A DNA stretch of 64,000 nucleotides from Microbacterium hominis (GTDB lineage: Bacteria; Actinomycetota; Actinomycetes; Actinomycetales; Microbacteriaceae): the NCBI RefSeq assembly GCF_013282805.1, contig NZ_CP054038.1, positions 620,001-684,000 of the forward strand, in the 5' to 3' direction. Position 1 is the stretch's first letter. Each line of letters starts with the position of its first letter. Shown one piece after another: positions 7,443 to 15,856 of the stretch. Made by a program: the position numbers and the translations under genes. The notes under the pieces are model-generated. The model saw nothing but the letters and a program-made list of their open reading frames with translations, was not told the origin of the DNA and searched no databases.

Positions 7443-8813
7443 TCAGAGGTGGGAGTCGGCGATCGAGAGGGCGCGATCGATGACGTCGAGGCCGCGCACG
7501 AGGTCGTCCTCCGAGATCACGAGCGGCGGCGCGACATGCACGCGGTTGAAGTGCGTGAACGGCCACAGTCCGTCGCGCTTGCACGCCGCGGCGACCGCCG
7601 CGACGGGGGCGGCATCCGCTCCGCTCGCGTTGAAGGGGACGAGCGCCTCGCGCGTCTCGCGGTCCTTGACCAGCTCGATCGCCCAGAACAGCCCCATGCC
7701 CCGCACGTCGCCGACGGACGGGTGCCGCTGCGCGATCTCGGCGAGCTTGGGGGCGACGACGCGGTCGCCGAGGTCGCGCACCCGCTCGAGGATGCCGTCG
7801 CGCTCGAACACCTCGAACGTCGCCACGCCCGCGGCGCACGCGAGCGGATGGCCCGAGTACGTCAGCCCGCCGGGGAAGGCGACGGTGTCGAAGTGGGCCG
7901 CGATCCGGTCGGAGATGACCACGCCGCCCAGCGGCACGTACCCCGAGTTCACGCCCTTGGCGAAGGTGATGAGGTCGGGCTGCACGTCGAAGGCCTGGAA
8001 CGCGAACCACTCCCCGACGCGGCCGAAGCCGACCATCACCTCGTCGGCGATGTAGACGATGCCGTAGCGGTCGCACAGCTCCCGCACCCCGGCGAGGTAG
8101 CCGGGCGGGGGGATGAGCACACCGTTGGTGCCCACGATCGTCTCGAGGATGATCGCCGCGATCGTCGACGCGCCCTCGAGCACGATGGTCTGCTCGAGGT
8201 GGGCGAGGGCGCGCTCGGTCTCCTCCTCGGGCGTGGTCGCGTGGAACGCCGAGCGGTACGGGTACGGTCCGAAGAAGTGCGCGACCGAGCCGTCGGCCGG
8301 CTCGTTCGGCCAGCGGCGCGGGTCGCCGGTGAGCGAGATCGCCGTGGTGGTGTTGCCGTGGTAGCTGCGGTATGCCGACAGCACCTTGCGGCGACCGGTC
8401 ACCAGGCGCGCCATGCGCACGGCGTTCTCGTTGGCGTCGGCGCCGCCGTTGGTGAAGAAGACCTTCTGGAACCCGTCACCGGCCACGCCCGCGATGCGGC
8501 GGGCGAGGTCGCCGCGCGCGTCGTTGGCCATCGAGGGCTGGATCGTCGCCAGGCGACCGGCCTGATCCTGGATGGCGCGCACCAGATCGGGATGCTGGTG
8601 GCCGAGGTTCAGGTTGACCAGCTGCGACGAGAAGTCGAGGTAGCTCTGTCCCTGATAGTCCCAGAAGGTCGCGCCGTCGCCGCCGGCGACGGGGAGCGGA
8701 TCGATGAGGGCCTGCGCGCTCCAGGAGTGGAACACGTGTCCACGGTCGTCGGCGCGCACCCGCGCGTCGGCGTCGAGGTCGGGCGCGATGCCGGTGAGGA
8801 GTGTGTCGGTCAT
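7443..8813 (-). CDS. Class III (omega) aminotransferase, aspartate aminotransferase family
   Basis: A 456-residue PLP-dependent fold-type I aminotransferase. It has FFTNGGADANENAVRMAR for phosphate binding, SYHGNTTTAIS, the ADEVMVGFGRVGEW block with the cofactor-binding Asp, and the Schiff-base Lys in LITFAKGVNSGY. Members act on omega-amino groups of beta-alanine, GABA or diamines. Here it follows the CoA-acylating semialdehyde dehydrogenase by 19 bases, which suggests amine to semialdehyde to acyl-CoA. A close paralogue lies at 43435-44763 in the pyrimidine operon. The exact donor cannot be read from sequence. Confidence 0.88.
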   Translation of the reverse strand: MTDTLLTGIAPDLDADARVRADDRGHVFHSWSAQALIDPLPVAGGDGATFWDYQGQSYLDFSSQLVNLNLGHQHPDLVRAIQDQAGRLATIQPSMANDARGDLARRIAGVAGDGFQKVFFTNGGADANENAVRMARLVTGRRKVLSAYRSYHGNTTTAISLTGDPRRWPNEPADGSVAHFFGPYPYRSAFHATTPEEETERALAHLEQTIVLEGASTIAAIILETIVGTNGVLIPPPGYLAGVRELCDRYGIVYIADEVMVGFGRVGEWFAFQAFDVQPDLITFAKGVNSGYVPLGGVVISDRIAAHFDTVAFPGGLTYSGHPLACAAGVATFEVFERDGILERVRDLGDRVVAPKLAEIAQRHPSVGDVRGMGLFWAIELVKDRETREALVPFNASGADAAPVAAVAAACKRDGLWPFTHFNRVHVAPPLVISEDDLVRGLDVIDRALSIADSHL

Positions 8814-8832
8814 GTCGAGGTCTCCGCGGGGA

Positions 8833-10395
8833 TCAGTGGTTCTGGGGGAAGCCGAGGTTGATGCCGCCGTGGGTGGCGGGGTCGAGCCAGCGGGCGGTGA
8901 TGGCCTTCTCGCGGGTGAAGAAGTCGAAGCCGTGCACGCCGTAGGCCTTCGCGTCGCCGAACAGGGACTGCTTCCAGCCGCCGAAGGAGTGGTACGCGAC
9001 GGGGACGGGGATGGGCACGTTGATGCCGATCATGCCGACCTGGACCTCGTTCTGGAACCGGCGGGCAGCGCCACCGTCGTTGGTGAAGATCGCGGTGCCG
9101 TTGCCGAACTGGCCGGAGTTGATGAGGTCGAGGCCCTCGTCGTAGGACTCCACGCGGACGACCGACAGCACCGGCCCGAAGATCTCCTCGGTGTAGGCGC
9201 GGCTGGTGGTGGGGACCCGGTCCAGCAGGGTGGGGCCGAAGAAGAATCCGTCCTCGTGCCCGTCGACGGTGTACCCGCGGCCGTCGACGACGACGGTCGC
9301 CCCGTCCTGCTCGGCGATGTCGACGTAGGAGGCGACCTTGTCGCGGTGGACGTCGGTGATCAGCGGACCCATGTCGGGCTCTACACCGTCCACCCCGGCA
9401 CCATTGCCGATGCGGAGCTTGCCGATCCGCTCGGAGATCTTCGCGATCAGCTCGTCCGCGACCGGTTCGACGGCGAGCACGACCGAGATGGCCATGCAGC
9501 GTTCGCCGGCGGCGCCGTAGCCGGCGTTGACGGCCTGGTCGGCGACGAGGTCGAGGTCGGCGTCGGGGAGCACGAGCATGTGGTTCTTCGCACCGCCGAG
9601 GGCCTGCACGCGCTTGCCGTGCTTGCTGGCGGTCTCGTAGATGTACTGCGCGATCGGGGTCGACCCGACGAACGAGATCGACTGCACGACCGGCGAGGTG
9701 AGCAGCCCGTCGACGGCGAGCTTGTCGCCCTGGAGCACCGTGAACACCCCATCGGGGAGCCCGGCTTCCTTCCACAGGGCCGCGAGCCACAGCGCCGCCG
9801 ACGGGTCCTTCTCACTGGGCTTGAGGACCACCGCGTTGCCGGCTGCCATCGCGATCGGGAAGAACCACATCGGCACCATCGCGGGGAAGTTGAACGGGGA
9901 GATGATCCCGACCACGCCGAGGGGCTGCTTGATCGAGTACACGTCCACACCGGTGGACGCGTTCTCCGAATAGGCGCCCTTGATCAGGTGCGGGAACCCG
10001 GTCGCGAGCTCCACGACCTCCTGCCCGCGGGCGATCTCCCCCATCGCGTCCGACAGCACCTTGCCGTGCTCCGCGGTGATGATCTGAGCGAGCTCGCCCT
10101 TGCGCGCGTTCAGCAGCTCACGGAACGCGAACAGCACACCCTGCCGCTTCGCGATCGACCAGGAGCTCCACACCGCGAACCCGCGCTCGGCCGATGCGAG
10201 CGCCGCATCGATCTCGGCCTGATCGGCGAGGGCGACGTGTGCCTGAACGGCACCGGTCGCCGGGTTGAACACCGGCGCCGTCCGCCCGCTCGAGGAAGGG
10301 ACCTCCGCACCATCCACCCAATGCGAAATCACCCGCACCTCCCCGTGGACAGGCGAATCGGTGGCGGCGATGGCGGTGGCCTCGGCAGTGCTCAT
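8833..10395 (-). CDS. mmsA: CoA-acylating methylmalonate-semialdehyde dehydrogenase family protein
   Basis: A 520-residue aldehyde dehydrogenase of the MmsA/IolA type, which oxidises malonate or methylmalonate semialdehyde to acetyl- or propionyl-CoA with NAD and CoA. Family marks are ISPFNFPAMVPMWFFPIA, KPSEKDPSAA, ISFVGSTPIAQYIYE, QALGGAKNHMLVLPDADLD and the catalytic Cys in GAAGERCMAISV. The open frame extends upstream, but ATG 10395 has an AAAGGAC site and gives the usual length. It is divergent from pucR-type regulator 10481-12148, with an inverted repeat between them, so PucR probably controls it. A paralogue lies at 41824-43359. Confidence 0.92.
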   Translation of the reverse strand: MSTAEATAIAATDSPVHGEVRVISHWVDGAEVPSSSGRTAPVFNPATGAVQAHVALADQAEIDAALASAERGFAVWSSWSIAKRQGVLFAFRELLNARKGELAQIITAEHGKVLSDAMGEIARGQEVVELATGFPHLIKGAYSENASTGVDVYSIKQPLGVVGIISPFNFPAMVPMWFFPIAMAAGNAVVLKPSEKDPSAALWLAALWKEAGLPDGVFTVLQGDKLAVDGLLTSPVVQSISFVGSTPIAQYIYETASKHGKRVQALGGAKNHMLVLPDADLDLVADQAVNAGYGAAGERCMAISVVLAVEPVADELIAKISERIGKLRIGNGAGVDGVEPDMGPLITDVHRDKVASYVDIAEQDGATVVVDGRGYTVDGHEDGFFFGPTLLDRVPTTSRAYTEEIFGPVLSVVRVESYDEGLDLINSGQFGNGTAIFTNDGGAARRFQNEVQVGMIGINVPIPVPVAYHSFGGWKQSLFGDAKAYGVHGFDFFTREKAITARWLDPATHGGINLGFPQNH

Positions 10396-10426
10396 GGAGC
10401 GTCCTTTCGGTCTCGGACAGATCGTG

Positions 10427-10455
10427 TGGGAATCACGTAGGCTGTGTGAGTCCCA
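10427..10455 (+). promoter_or_regulatory. Inverted repeat flanking a -10 box between the MmsA and PucR genes
   Basis: tgggaatcac (10427-10436) and gtgagtccca (10446-10455) are inverted with one mismatch. They enclose the -10 box TAGGCT (10438-10443), about 38 bases before the PucR start. A protein bound here would block that promoter, so it is a good candidate PucR autoregulatory operator. Confidence 0.55.
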
Positions 10456-10480
10456 GTTTCGCAAGGAAGAGAAAGGCGAC

Positions 10481-12148
10481 GTGGTGCCCGAACGTCGCGA
10501 AGATGACGCAAAACGGACGAATCGTCTGATCGGTCGTGCGACGCACGAGACGCTCCCGACCGTGCGCGAGGTCATCGCGCTGGACCAGGTCGTGGAGGGT
10601 GTGCCCGAGGTGCTGGTCGGTGACGGCGCGCTCGAGACACGCGTGCGCTGGCTGCACGTCTCCGACAGTGCGGGCGTCGCGCGCCTGCTCGACGGAGGGG
10701 AGCTCCTGCTCTCGACGGGATCGGCGTGGCCCGCCGAACCCGCAGAGCTTCGCCGCTTCATCGCGGAGCTGGTCGACGCAGGTCTTGCCGGGCTCGTGCT
10801 CGAACTCGGGACCCATTACCGCTACGTGCCCGCGGTCGTCCACGACGCCGCCGTCGAGTTCGGGCTGGCCCTGATCGTGCTGCACCGCGAGGTGAAGTTC
10901 GTCGCCCTCACCGAGGCGGTCCATCGCCACATCATCGCCGGTCAGACCGACGCTCTGCGCGCTCGCGACGAAGTGCGTGAGCGGTTCACCGCGCTCGCCC
11001 TGCGCGGCGCACCGGCGGACTTCATCGTGCACCAGCTGGCGCAGACCCTCGCGGCGCCGGTGATCCTGGAGAACCTCGCCCACGAGGTGGTCGCTGCCGA
11101 GGTCCCGCTCGCGCTCGACGAGGAGCTCTTCCACGAATGGGAGCTCCGCTCGCGCTCGGCCCATCGCCGCGCGCAGCAGCGTCACGAGCGCGGGGTGGCG
11201 CCCACCGCCGAGGACTGGCGCATCGTTCCGGTCGAGGCGCGCGGCATCCGCTGGGGGAACCTCATCGCCCTGCCCGGGCCCGCCCACCCCGCCGGCCGCA
11301 CCGCCGTGCTCGAGCAGGCTGCCATCGCCCTCGCCGTCGGGCGGCTGGCCGACGGCGACGCCGATGAATGGGGCCGGATCGGCAGGCGACGCCTCGTCGA
11401 CGGGCTGCTGAGCGGGCGATTCGCCGGAATCGCCGGCGCCGCCGCACGGCTGGAAGCCGCCGGCATCCCGTTGCACAACGCGACCCTCCACGGACTCGTG
11501 CTCACCGGGGCCGCAGCGCCGGCCGACGTGGTCGAGGCGGCGGCACGCGCCCTGCAGGGCCGCGTGCTGGTGGGATCGGCCCCCGAAGGCGTCACCGCAC
11601 CCGCGGCCACGATCCTGCTCTCACTCCCTGCCCGAGCGACGTTCGACGACGACGCGGCCCGCGCCTTCGCGCGTGCGGTGCTCGATGGCTCCACCGACCC
11701 CGACCGCGTGACGCTGTCGGTGGGCCGCGCAGCCGACGACGTCGACGCGGCGCTGCTGTCGCTGCACGAGGCCGTCGACCTGGCGCGCGGCCGCGGCCGC
11801 CGCGGCGGACGCGGGCCGCACCTGCGCCGTGTGGAAGCGCGCCCGCTCGTTCAGCTCGTCACCGCGCTGCGCGATGACCATCGCGTGCTCGAGCACGGCG
11901 AACGCATGCTGGCGCCGCTCATCGTGCACGACCTCCAGCGCTCGGGCGACCTGCTCGACGTGCTGGAGGCGATGCTCGCCCATCCCGGAAACCGCACGGC
12001 CGCGGCATCCGCCTCGCATCTGTCCCGGTCGGTGTTCTACCAGCGCATCGCCCTCATCGAGGAACTGCTGGGCGTCGACCTCGACGACGGCGAGACGCAG
12101 ACCGCACTGCACATCGCGCTGCTCGTGCGGCGCGCCTCAGGCCGCTGA
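10481..12148 (+). CDS. PucR family transcriptional regulator
   Basis: A 555-residue regulator with the PucR layout. An N-terminal ligand domain (about residues 20-140, ETRVRWLHVSDSAGVARLLDGGELLLSTG) is followed by a GGDEF-like middle region, and a C-terminal PucR-type helix-turn-helix ends the protein (LLDVLEAMLAHPGNRTAAASASHLSRSVFYQRIALIEELLG). Relatives control purine, GABA or proline use. GTG 10481 or GTG 10484 are both possible; AAAGG lies 4 or 7 bases upstream. It is divergent from the aldehyde dehydrogenase/aminotransferase pair, its likely target. Its 3' end overlaps the convergent P1 peptidase gene by 12 bases. Confidence 0.88.
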   Translation: MVPERREDDAKRTNRLIGRATHETLPTVREVIALDQVVEGVPEVLVGDGALETRVRWLHVSDSAGVARLLDGGELLLSTGSAWPAEPAELRRFIAELVDAGLAGLVLELGTHYRYVPAVVHDAAVEFGLALIVLHREVKFVALTEAVHRHIIAGQTDALRARDEVRERFTALALRGAPADFIVHQLAQTLAAPVILENLAHEVVAAEVPLALDEELFHEWELRSRSAHRRAQQRHERGVAPTAEDWRIVPVEARGIRWGNLIALPGPAHPAGRTAVLEQAAIALAVGRLADGDADEWGRIGRRRLVDGLLSGRFAGIAGAAARLEAAGIPLHNATLHGLVLTGAAAPADVVEAAARALQGRVLVGSAPEGVTAPAATILLSLPARATFDDDAARAFARAVLDGSTDPDRVTLSVGRAADDVDAALLSLHEAVDLARGRGRRGGRGPHLRRVEARPLVQLVTALRDDHRVLEHGERMLAPLIVHDLQRSGDLLDVLEAMLAHPGNRTAAASASHLSRSVFYQRIALIEELLGVDLDDGETQTALHIALLVRRASGR

Positions 12149-13303
12149 GTCGGCGAGCGCAGCGGCGCCGGCCGGTACGGCGGTGCGGAACGCGGCGCGC
12201 ACTTCGTCGTGGGGGAGCGCGTAGCTGACGTGATCCTCACGTCCCGCCATGTCCTCGGCGGCGACGAGCGCGTTGAGGACCGCTTCTTCGACCGCCTGCA
12301 CGGTGGCCGTGTAGAACGGGTCGATGCGGCCCCACGGCACGAACGAGAGGGAGTCCAGCTCGCGGGCCTCATCCATGCGCGAGACCAGCGCGCCGGTGTT
12401 CGCCGTCGAGAAGGCGAGGAAGATGTCGCCGGAGAAGTGGCTGCCGGTCGTGCCGGTGCGGGCCAGGCCCAGCGGAACCCGGCGGGCCAGCGCCGCGCAC
12501 TGCCCGGGCAGCAGCGGAGCATCGGTGCCGATGACGACGATCACGCTTCCGGCGCCCGGCACGGAGCGCGCGCGCTCCCCGTCGCGGAGGAACCACGCGA
12601 TGTCCTCGATCGGCGCGGGCGCGGCCGAATCGGGGCCGAGTCGCCTCCCCGCCACCGACAGCTCCTCGCGCGACCCGAAGTTCGCCTGCACGAATGCGCC
12701 GACGACATAGCTCGAATCGCCGTAGGGCACGACGCGGGAGGAGGTGCCCGAGCCGCCCTTGAAGCTGTAGCAGTTCATGCCGGTGCCCCCGCCGACGTTG
12801 CCCTCGGCGACAGGCCCGGAACGGGCGGCATCCAGCGCGGCGATCGCGTGGCCGCTCGTGACGTGGTCTCCGTTGATCTGGTTGAGGTACCCGTCCCACG
12901 TCTCGGCGACCACGGGCAGCATCCACTGAGCGGAGATCTCGGGGTGGTGGCGGTCCATCCACTGGTCGACCCCGCGGTGCACGGCGCCGACGGCGTGGGA
13001 GTTCGTGATCGCGATGGGGGTCGAGAAGGAGCCGGCCTCGTCGATCCACGCGCGCCCGGTCATCTCGCCGTTGCCGTTGAAGGAGGACGTGCCTGCGGCA
13101 CACGGGATGCCGGCCCCGGCGCGACCGCGGGGGAGGATCGCCGTGACGCCGGTGCGGGCGACGCGCTCCGCTCCCGGCTCGCCGTCGATGAGCGTCGTGT
13201 ACCCGATCTCCACCCCGGGAACGTCGGTGAGGGCGTTGTGGGGGCCGGGGGTGCCGTCGAGCGGAATCCCGAGATCGCGGGCGCGGGGGCGGGTCTCGCT
13301 CAC
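12137..13303 (-). CDS. P1 family (DmpA/S58) peptidase, aminopeptidase-type
   Basis: A 388-residue N-terminal-nucleophile peptidase related to D-aminopeptidase DmpA and beta-peptidyl aminopeptidases. These cleave themselves before a Ser or Thr and release N-terminal residues, including beta- or D-residues. Visible are RDLGIPLDGTPGPHNALTDVPGVEIGYTT, NSHAVGAVHRGVDQW and the self-processing region GGTGMNCYSFKGGSGTSSR. GTG 13303 is favoured by GAGGAG seven bases upstream; a TTG at 13327 is in frame. It is divergent from the APC permease, so peptide cleavage and amino-acid uptake may be linked. Confidence 0.88.
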   Translation of the reverse strand: MSETRPRARDLGIPLDGTPGPHNALTDVPGVEIGYTTLIDGEPGAERVARTGVTAILPRGRAGAGIPCAAGTSSFNGNGEMTGRAWIDEAGSFSTPIAITNSHAVGAVHRGVDQWMDRHHPEISAQWMLPVVAETWDGYLNQINGDHVTSGHAIAALDAARSGPVAEGNVGGGTGMNCYSFKGGSGTSSRVVPYGDSSYVVGAFVQANFGSREELSVAGRRLGPDSAAPAPIEDIAWFLRDGERARSVPGAGSVIVVIGTDAPLLPGQCAALARRVPLGLARTGTTGSHFSGDIFLAFSTANTGALVSRMDEARELDSLSFVPWGRIDPFYTATVQAVEEAVLNALVAAEDMAGREDHVSYALPHDEVRAAFRTAVPAGAAALADSAA

Positions 13304-13362
13304 GGCGTACTCCTCTTCTTTGAACAAGTGTCACGATTTGGGTGTTGGCAACATAACACCTC

Positions 13363-13391
13363 TTGACGAACAGGGACAGATGCACTTTGAA
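13363..13391 (+). promoter_or_regulatory. Candidate promoter of the permease-TetR pair
   Basis: TTGACG (13363-13368) is followed after 17 bases by TTTGAA (13386-13391), 37 bases before the ATG at 13429. The -35 is good and the -10 weak. Confidence 0.35.
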
Positions 13392-13428
13392 TGACTGTTC
13401 AGAAACGCTCAGCGATCCGGGAGGACAC

Positions 13429-14913
13429 ATGACAACGTCGACCAAGGGCGTGCTCGACGCCACCACGACAGGGACGACGCTCGCGTCGGGACGCCTCAGG
13501 GTGTGGGACATCGTCTTCTTCGTCGTCTCCGCGGCCGCGCCGCTCACCGTCGTCGTCAGCGCAGCGCCGGCCGCCTTCCGCCTCGGCGGCATCGGCGCCC
13601 CCGGAGCGATGATCTTCGCCGCCGTGGTGCTCATCCTCTTCGCACTCGGGTTCACGGCCATGTCGACGCACGTGCGCAACGCCGGCGCGTTCTACGCGTA
13701 CGTCGGCAAGGGCCTCGGCAAGCCCGCGGGCATCGGCATCGCCTTCGTGACGGTGCTCGCCTACGCCGTGCTCGCGATCGCCTTCTACGGCTTCATCGGC
13801 TTCTTCGCGCAGCTCACCGCCGTCAACCTGCTCGGCCTCGACGTGCCGTGGTGGGTGTGGGCGCTCGCCTCGGTCGGGGTGGTCGCGCTGCTCGGCGCCC
13901 GCAAGATCGACGTCGGAGCCAAGGTGCTGGCCGTGCTGCTGGGCGCCGAGGTGCTCATCCTCCTCATCCTCACGGTCGCGATCCTCATCACCGGTGGCCC
14001 GGAGCCCGCCAGCGCCCTCCCGTTCTCTCCGGCCGCCGTGTTCGGCGCCCCGGGCGTGGCCGCCCTCATCGTGATCGCCTTCGGCGCCTTCCTCGGATTC
14101 GAGGGCACCGCGATCTACGCGGAGGAGGCTCATCGCCCGGAGAAGACGGTGCCGCGCGCCACCTACATCGCTGTCGCGTTCCTCGGCGTGTTCTACGCGT
14201 TCACGTTCTGGATCCTCACCTACGCCTTCGGCATCGACGGCGTCCTCGCGCTCGCGCAGTCCGACGACTTCACCGAGATGGTGTTCATCGCCGGCGACCA
14301 GTACCTCGGCGCATGGGCCGGAGTGGCGATGCAGGTCCTCATCGTGACGAGCTTCTTCGCCTGCGTGCTCGCGTTCCACAACGCCACGAGCCGCTACCTC
14401 TTCTCGCTCGGCCGCGAGGGTCTGCTGCCGCGGGCGCTCGCCCGCACCGGTCAGGCGACCGGTTCGCCGTACGTCGCGAGCTTCGCCATGGCCGCGCTCG
14501 CGGCCCTCGCCGTCGTGGTCGCCGCCGTGCTGGGCGCCGATCCGTACCTGCAGCTGGCGATCTGGACCTACGCCGTGGGCGTGGCGGGTGTCATCTTCGC
14601 GCAGGCCGTCGCCGCCATCTCGGCCGTCGCGTTCTTCGCGAAGGACCGCCGAGGGCACAGCGTGTGGCGGGTCATCGTCGCCCCCGCGTTCGGCGCGCTC
14701 GGACTCATCGTGGCGTTCTGCCTCGTGACGGCGAACTTCGAGATCGTCTCCGGCTTCACCGGGCCGATCAACTGGCTGCTCCTGCTGCCCACGCCCGTGC
14801 TGTTCGTGGCCGGTATCGTGGTGGGATTCGTGCTGCGCCGGCGTGCGCCCAAGACCTACGAGGGTCTCACGCAGTCGATCCCGATCATCGAAGAGGAGCC
14901 GTCGCAGCCGTGA
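13429..14913 (+). CDS. APC superfamily amino acid/polyamine permease
   Basis: A 494-residue integral membrane protein with about 12 helices. It shows the APC-family start LRVWDIVFFVVSAAAPLTVV, where helix 1 binds substrate, and the conserved GFEGTAIYAEEAHRPEKTVPRATY segment in helix 6 and the following loop. It should be an amino-acid or amine symporter in the cytoplasmic membrane. ATG 13429 has GGGAGG upstream; earlier starts in the frame lack one. It overlaps the downstream TetR gene by four bases (GTGA), so the regulator is co-translated. The substrate is not readable; neighbours suggest an amine or amino acid. Confidence 0.9.
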   Translation: MTTSTKGVLDATTTGTTLASGRLRVWDIVFFVVSAAAPLTVVVSAAPAAFRLGGIGAPGAMIFAAVVLILFALGFTAMSTHVRNAGAFYAYVGKGLGKPAGIGIAFVTVLAYAVLAIAFYGFIGFFAQLTAVNLLGLDVPWWVWALASVGVVALLGARKIDVGAKVLAVLLGAEVLILLILTVAILITGGPEPASALPFSPAAVFGAPGVAALIVIAFGAFLGFEGTAIYAEEAHRPEKTVPRATYIAVAFLGVFYAFTFWILTYAFGIDGVLALAQSDDFTEMVFIAGDQYLGAWAGVAMQVLIVTSFFACVLAFHNATSRYLFSLGREGLLPRALARTGQATGSPYVASFAMAALAALAVVVAAVLGADPYLQLAIWTYAVGVAGVIFAQAVAAISAVAFFAKDRRGHSVWRVIVAPAFGALGLIVAFCLVTANFEIVSGFTGPINWLLLLPTPVLFVAGIVVGFVLRRRAPKTYEGLTQSIPIIEEEPSQP

Positions 14914-15524
14914 GCCCGTCGTCCCGCCACCCGCAGCGCAAGGCGGCGCTCATCGCCGCCGCGCGGCGGGTGGCGGCCGAGCGCGGCCTCGCGCAGACCA
15001 ACGTCCGCGCCGTCGCCGCCGAAGCCGACGTGAGCGCCGGCAGCGTCATCTACTACTTCCCGACCTTCGACGAACTCATCTACTCCAGCGTCGAGGCCGT
15101 GCTGGAGGAGTTCTCCGAGAGCCGACTGCGCGCCTCGCAGGTCGCCGCCGACCCGGTCGATCGCATGCGGATCCTGATCGACCTCGGCATCCCCGACGAG
15201 ATCACCGACGAACTGCGCATCGTCTACGAATCCATCTCGCTCATGCGCGAGAAGCCGCATTACCGGCCCCTCATGCGCTCGATCGTCGAGCGGCAGGTCA
15301 TGCTCTACCGCACGACCATCGAGCTCGGCACGGGCCTCGGTGCTTTCCGGCCCACGCGCGATCCGGCGGAGATCGCCGGCAACATCGTGGCCCTCGAGGA
15401 CTCCTTCGACTATTACCCGCTCTTCGGGTACGCCCTCGATCGGGAGGCGTGCCGACGAGCCGTGCGCGCGTACGCGTCGCTGGCCCTCGACTGCGAGATC
15501 GAGCCCACTCAGGGCGCGATGTAG
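14910..15524 (+). CDS. TetR family transcriptional regulator
   Basis: A 204-residue regulator. The N-terminal helix-turn-helix (about residues 8-55, KAALIAAARRVAAERGLAQTNVRAVAAEADVSAGSVIYYFPTFDELI) is typical TetR, and the rest is a helical ligand domain. GTG 14910 overlaps the permease stop and has GAAGAGGAG upstream. It probably senses the permease substrate or product and represses its own operon. Its 3' end overlaps the convergent cupin gene by 16 bases, so it may also serve the FAD oxidase/cupin genes. Confidence 0.9.
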   Translation: MSPSSRHPQRKAALIAAARRVAAERGLAQTNVRAVAAEADVSAGSVIYYFPTFDELIYSSVEAVLEEFSESRLRASQVAADPVDRMRILIDLGIPDEITDELRIVYESISLMREKPHYRPLMRSIVERQVMLYRTTIELGTGLGAFRPTRDPAEIAGNIVALEDSFDYYPLFGYALDREACRRAVRAYASLALDCEIEPTQGAM

Positions 15525-15856
15525 ACCTTCCGCAGGGTTTCGCGCACGGTCCAGACCGTGCGCATGCCTGCCGCCAGGCGCACGACCGATCCGGCCGACA
15601 GCTCGATCGCCGGCAGCGCCGGCTGCGTGAATTCCACGGTGGCGTCGCCGGCGATCACGACGAACAGCTCCTCCGCCTCGACGTCGCGCATGGCGCCCTC
15701 GGTCATCTCCCACACGCCCACCTCGGCACCGGCGAGTTCGCCGATGGCGACGAAGCCCGTCGTGGGCCCGTTCTCGGCGACCTGGTCGCCGGCGACCGGT
15801 TCGTGGTGGATGCGCAGGGTGGCGGCATCCACCACCCGGCCCGGCTCCAGGGTCAT
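15509..15856 (-). CDS. Cupin domain protein
   Basis: A 115-residue single-domain cupin. The second half has the beta-barrel pattern GVWEMTEGAMRDVEAEELFVVIAGDATVEF followed by SAGSVVRLAAGMRTVWTVRETLRKVYI. The usual metal His is partly replaced, so metal binding is uncertain. It starts at ATG 15856 inside the stop of the FAD oxidoreductase (ATGA overlap), so the two are co-translated. Cupins of this kind often accompany gamma-glutamylputrescine or glycine/amine oxidases. Confidence 0.85.
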   Translation of the reverse strand: MTLEPGRVVDAATLRIHHEPVAGDQVAENGPTTGFVAIGELAGAEVGVWEMTEGAMRDVEAEELFVVIAGDATVEFTQPALPAIELSAGSVVRLAAGMRTVWTVRETLRKVYIAP

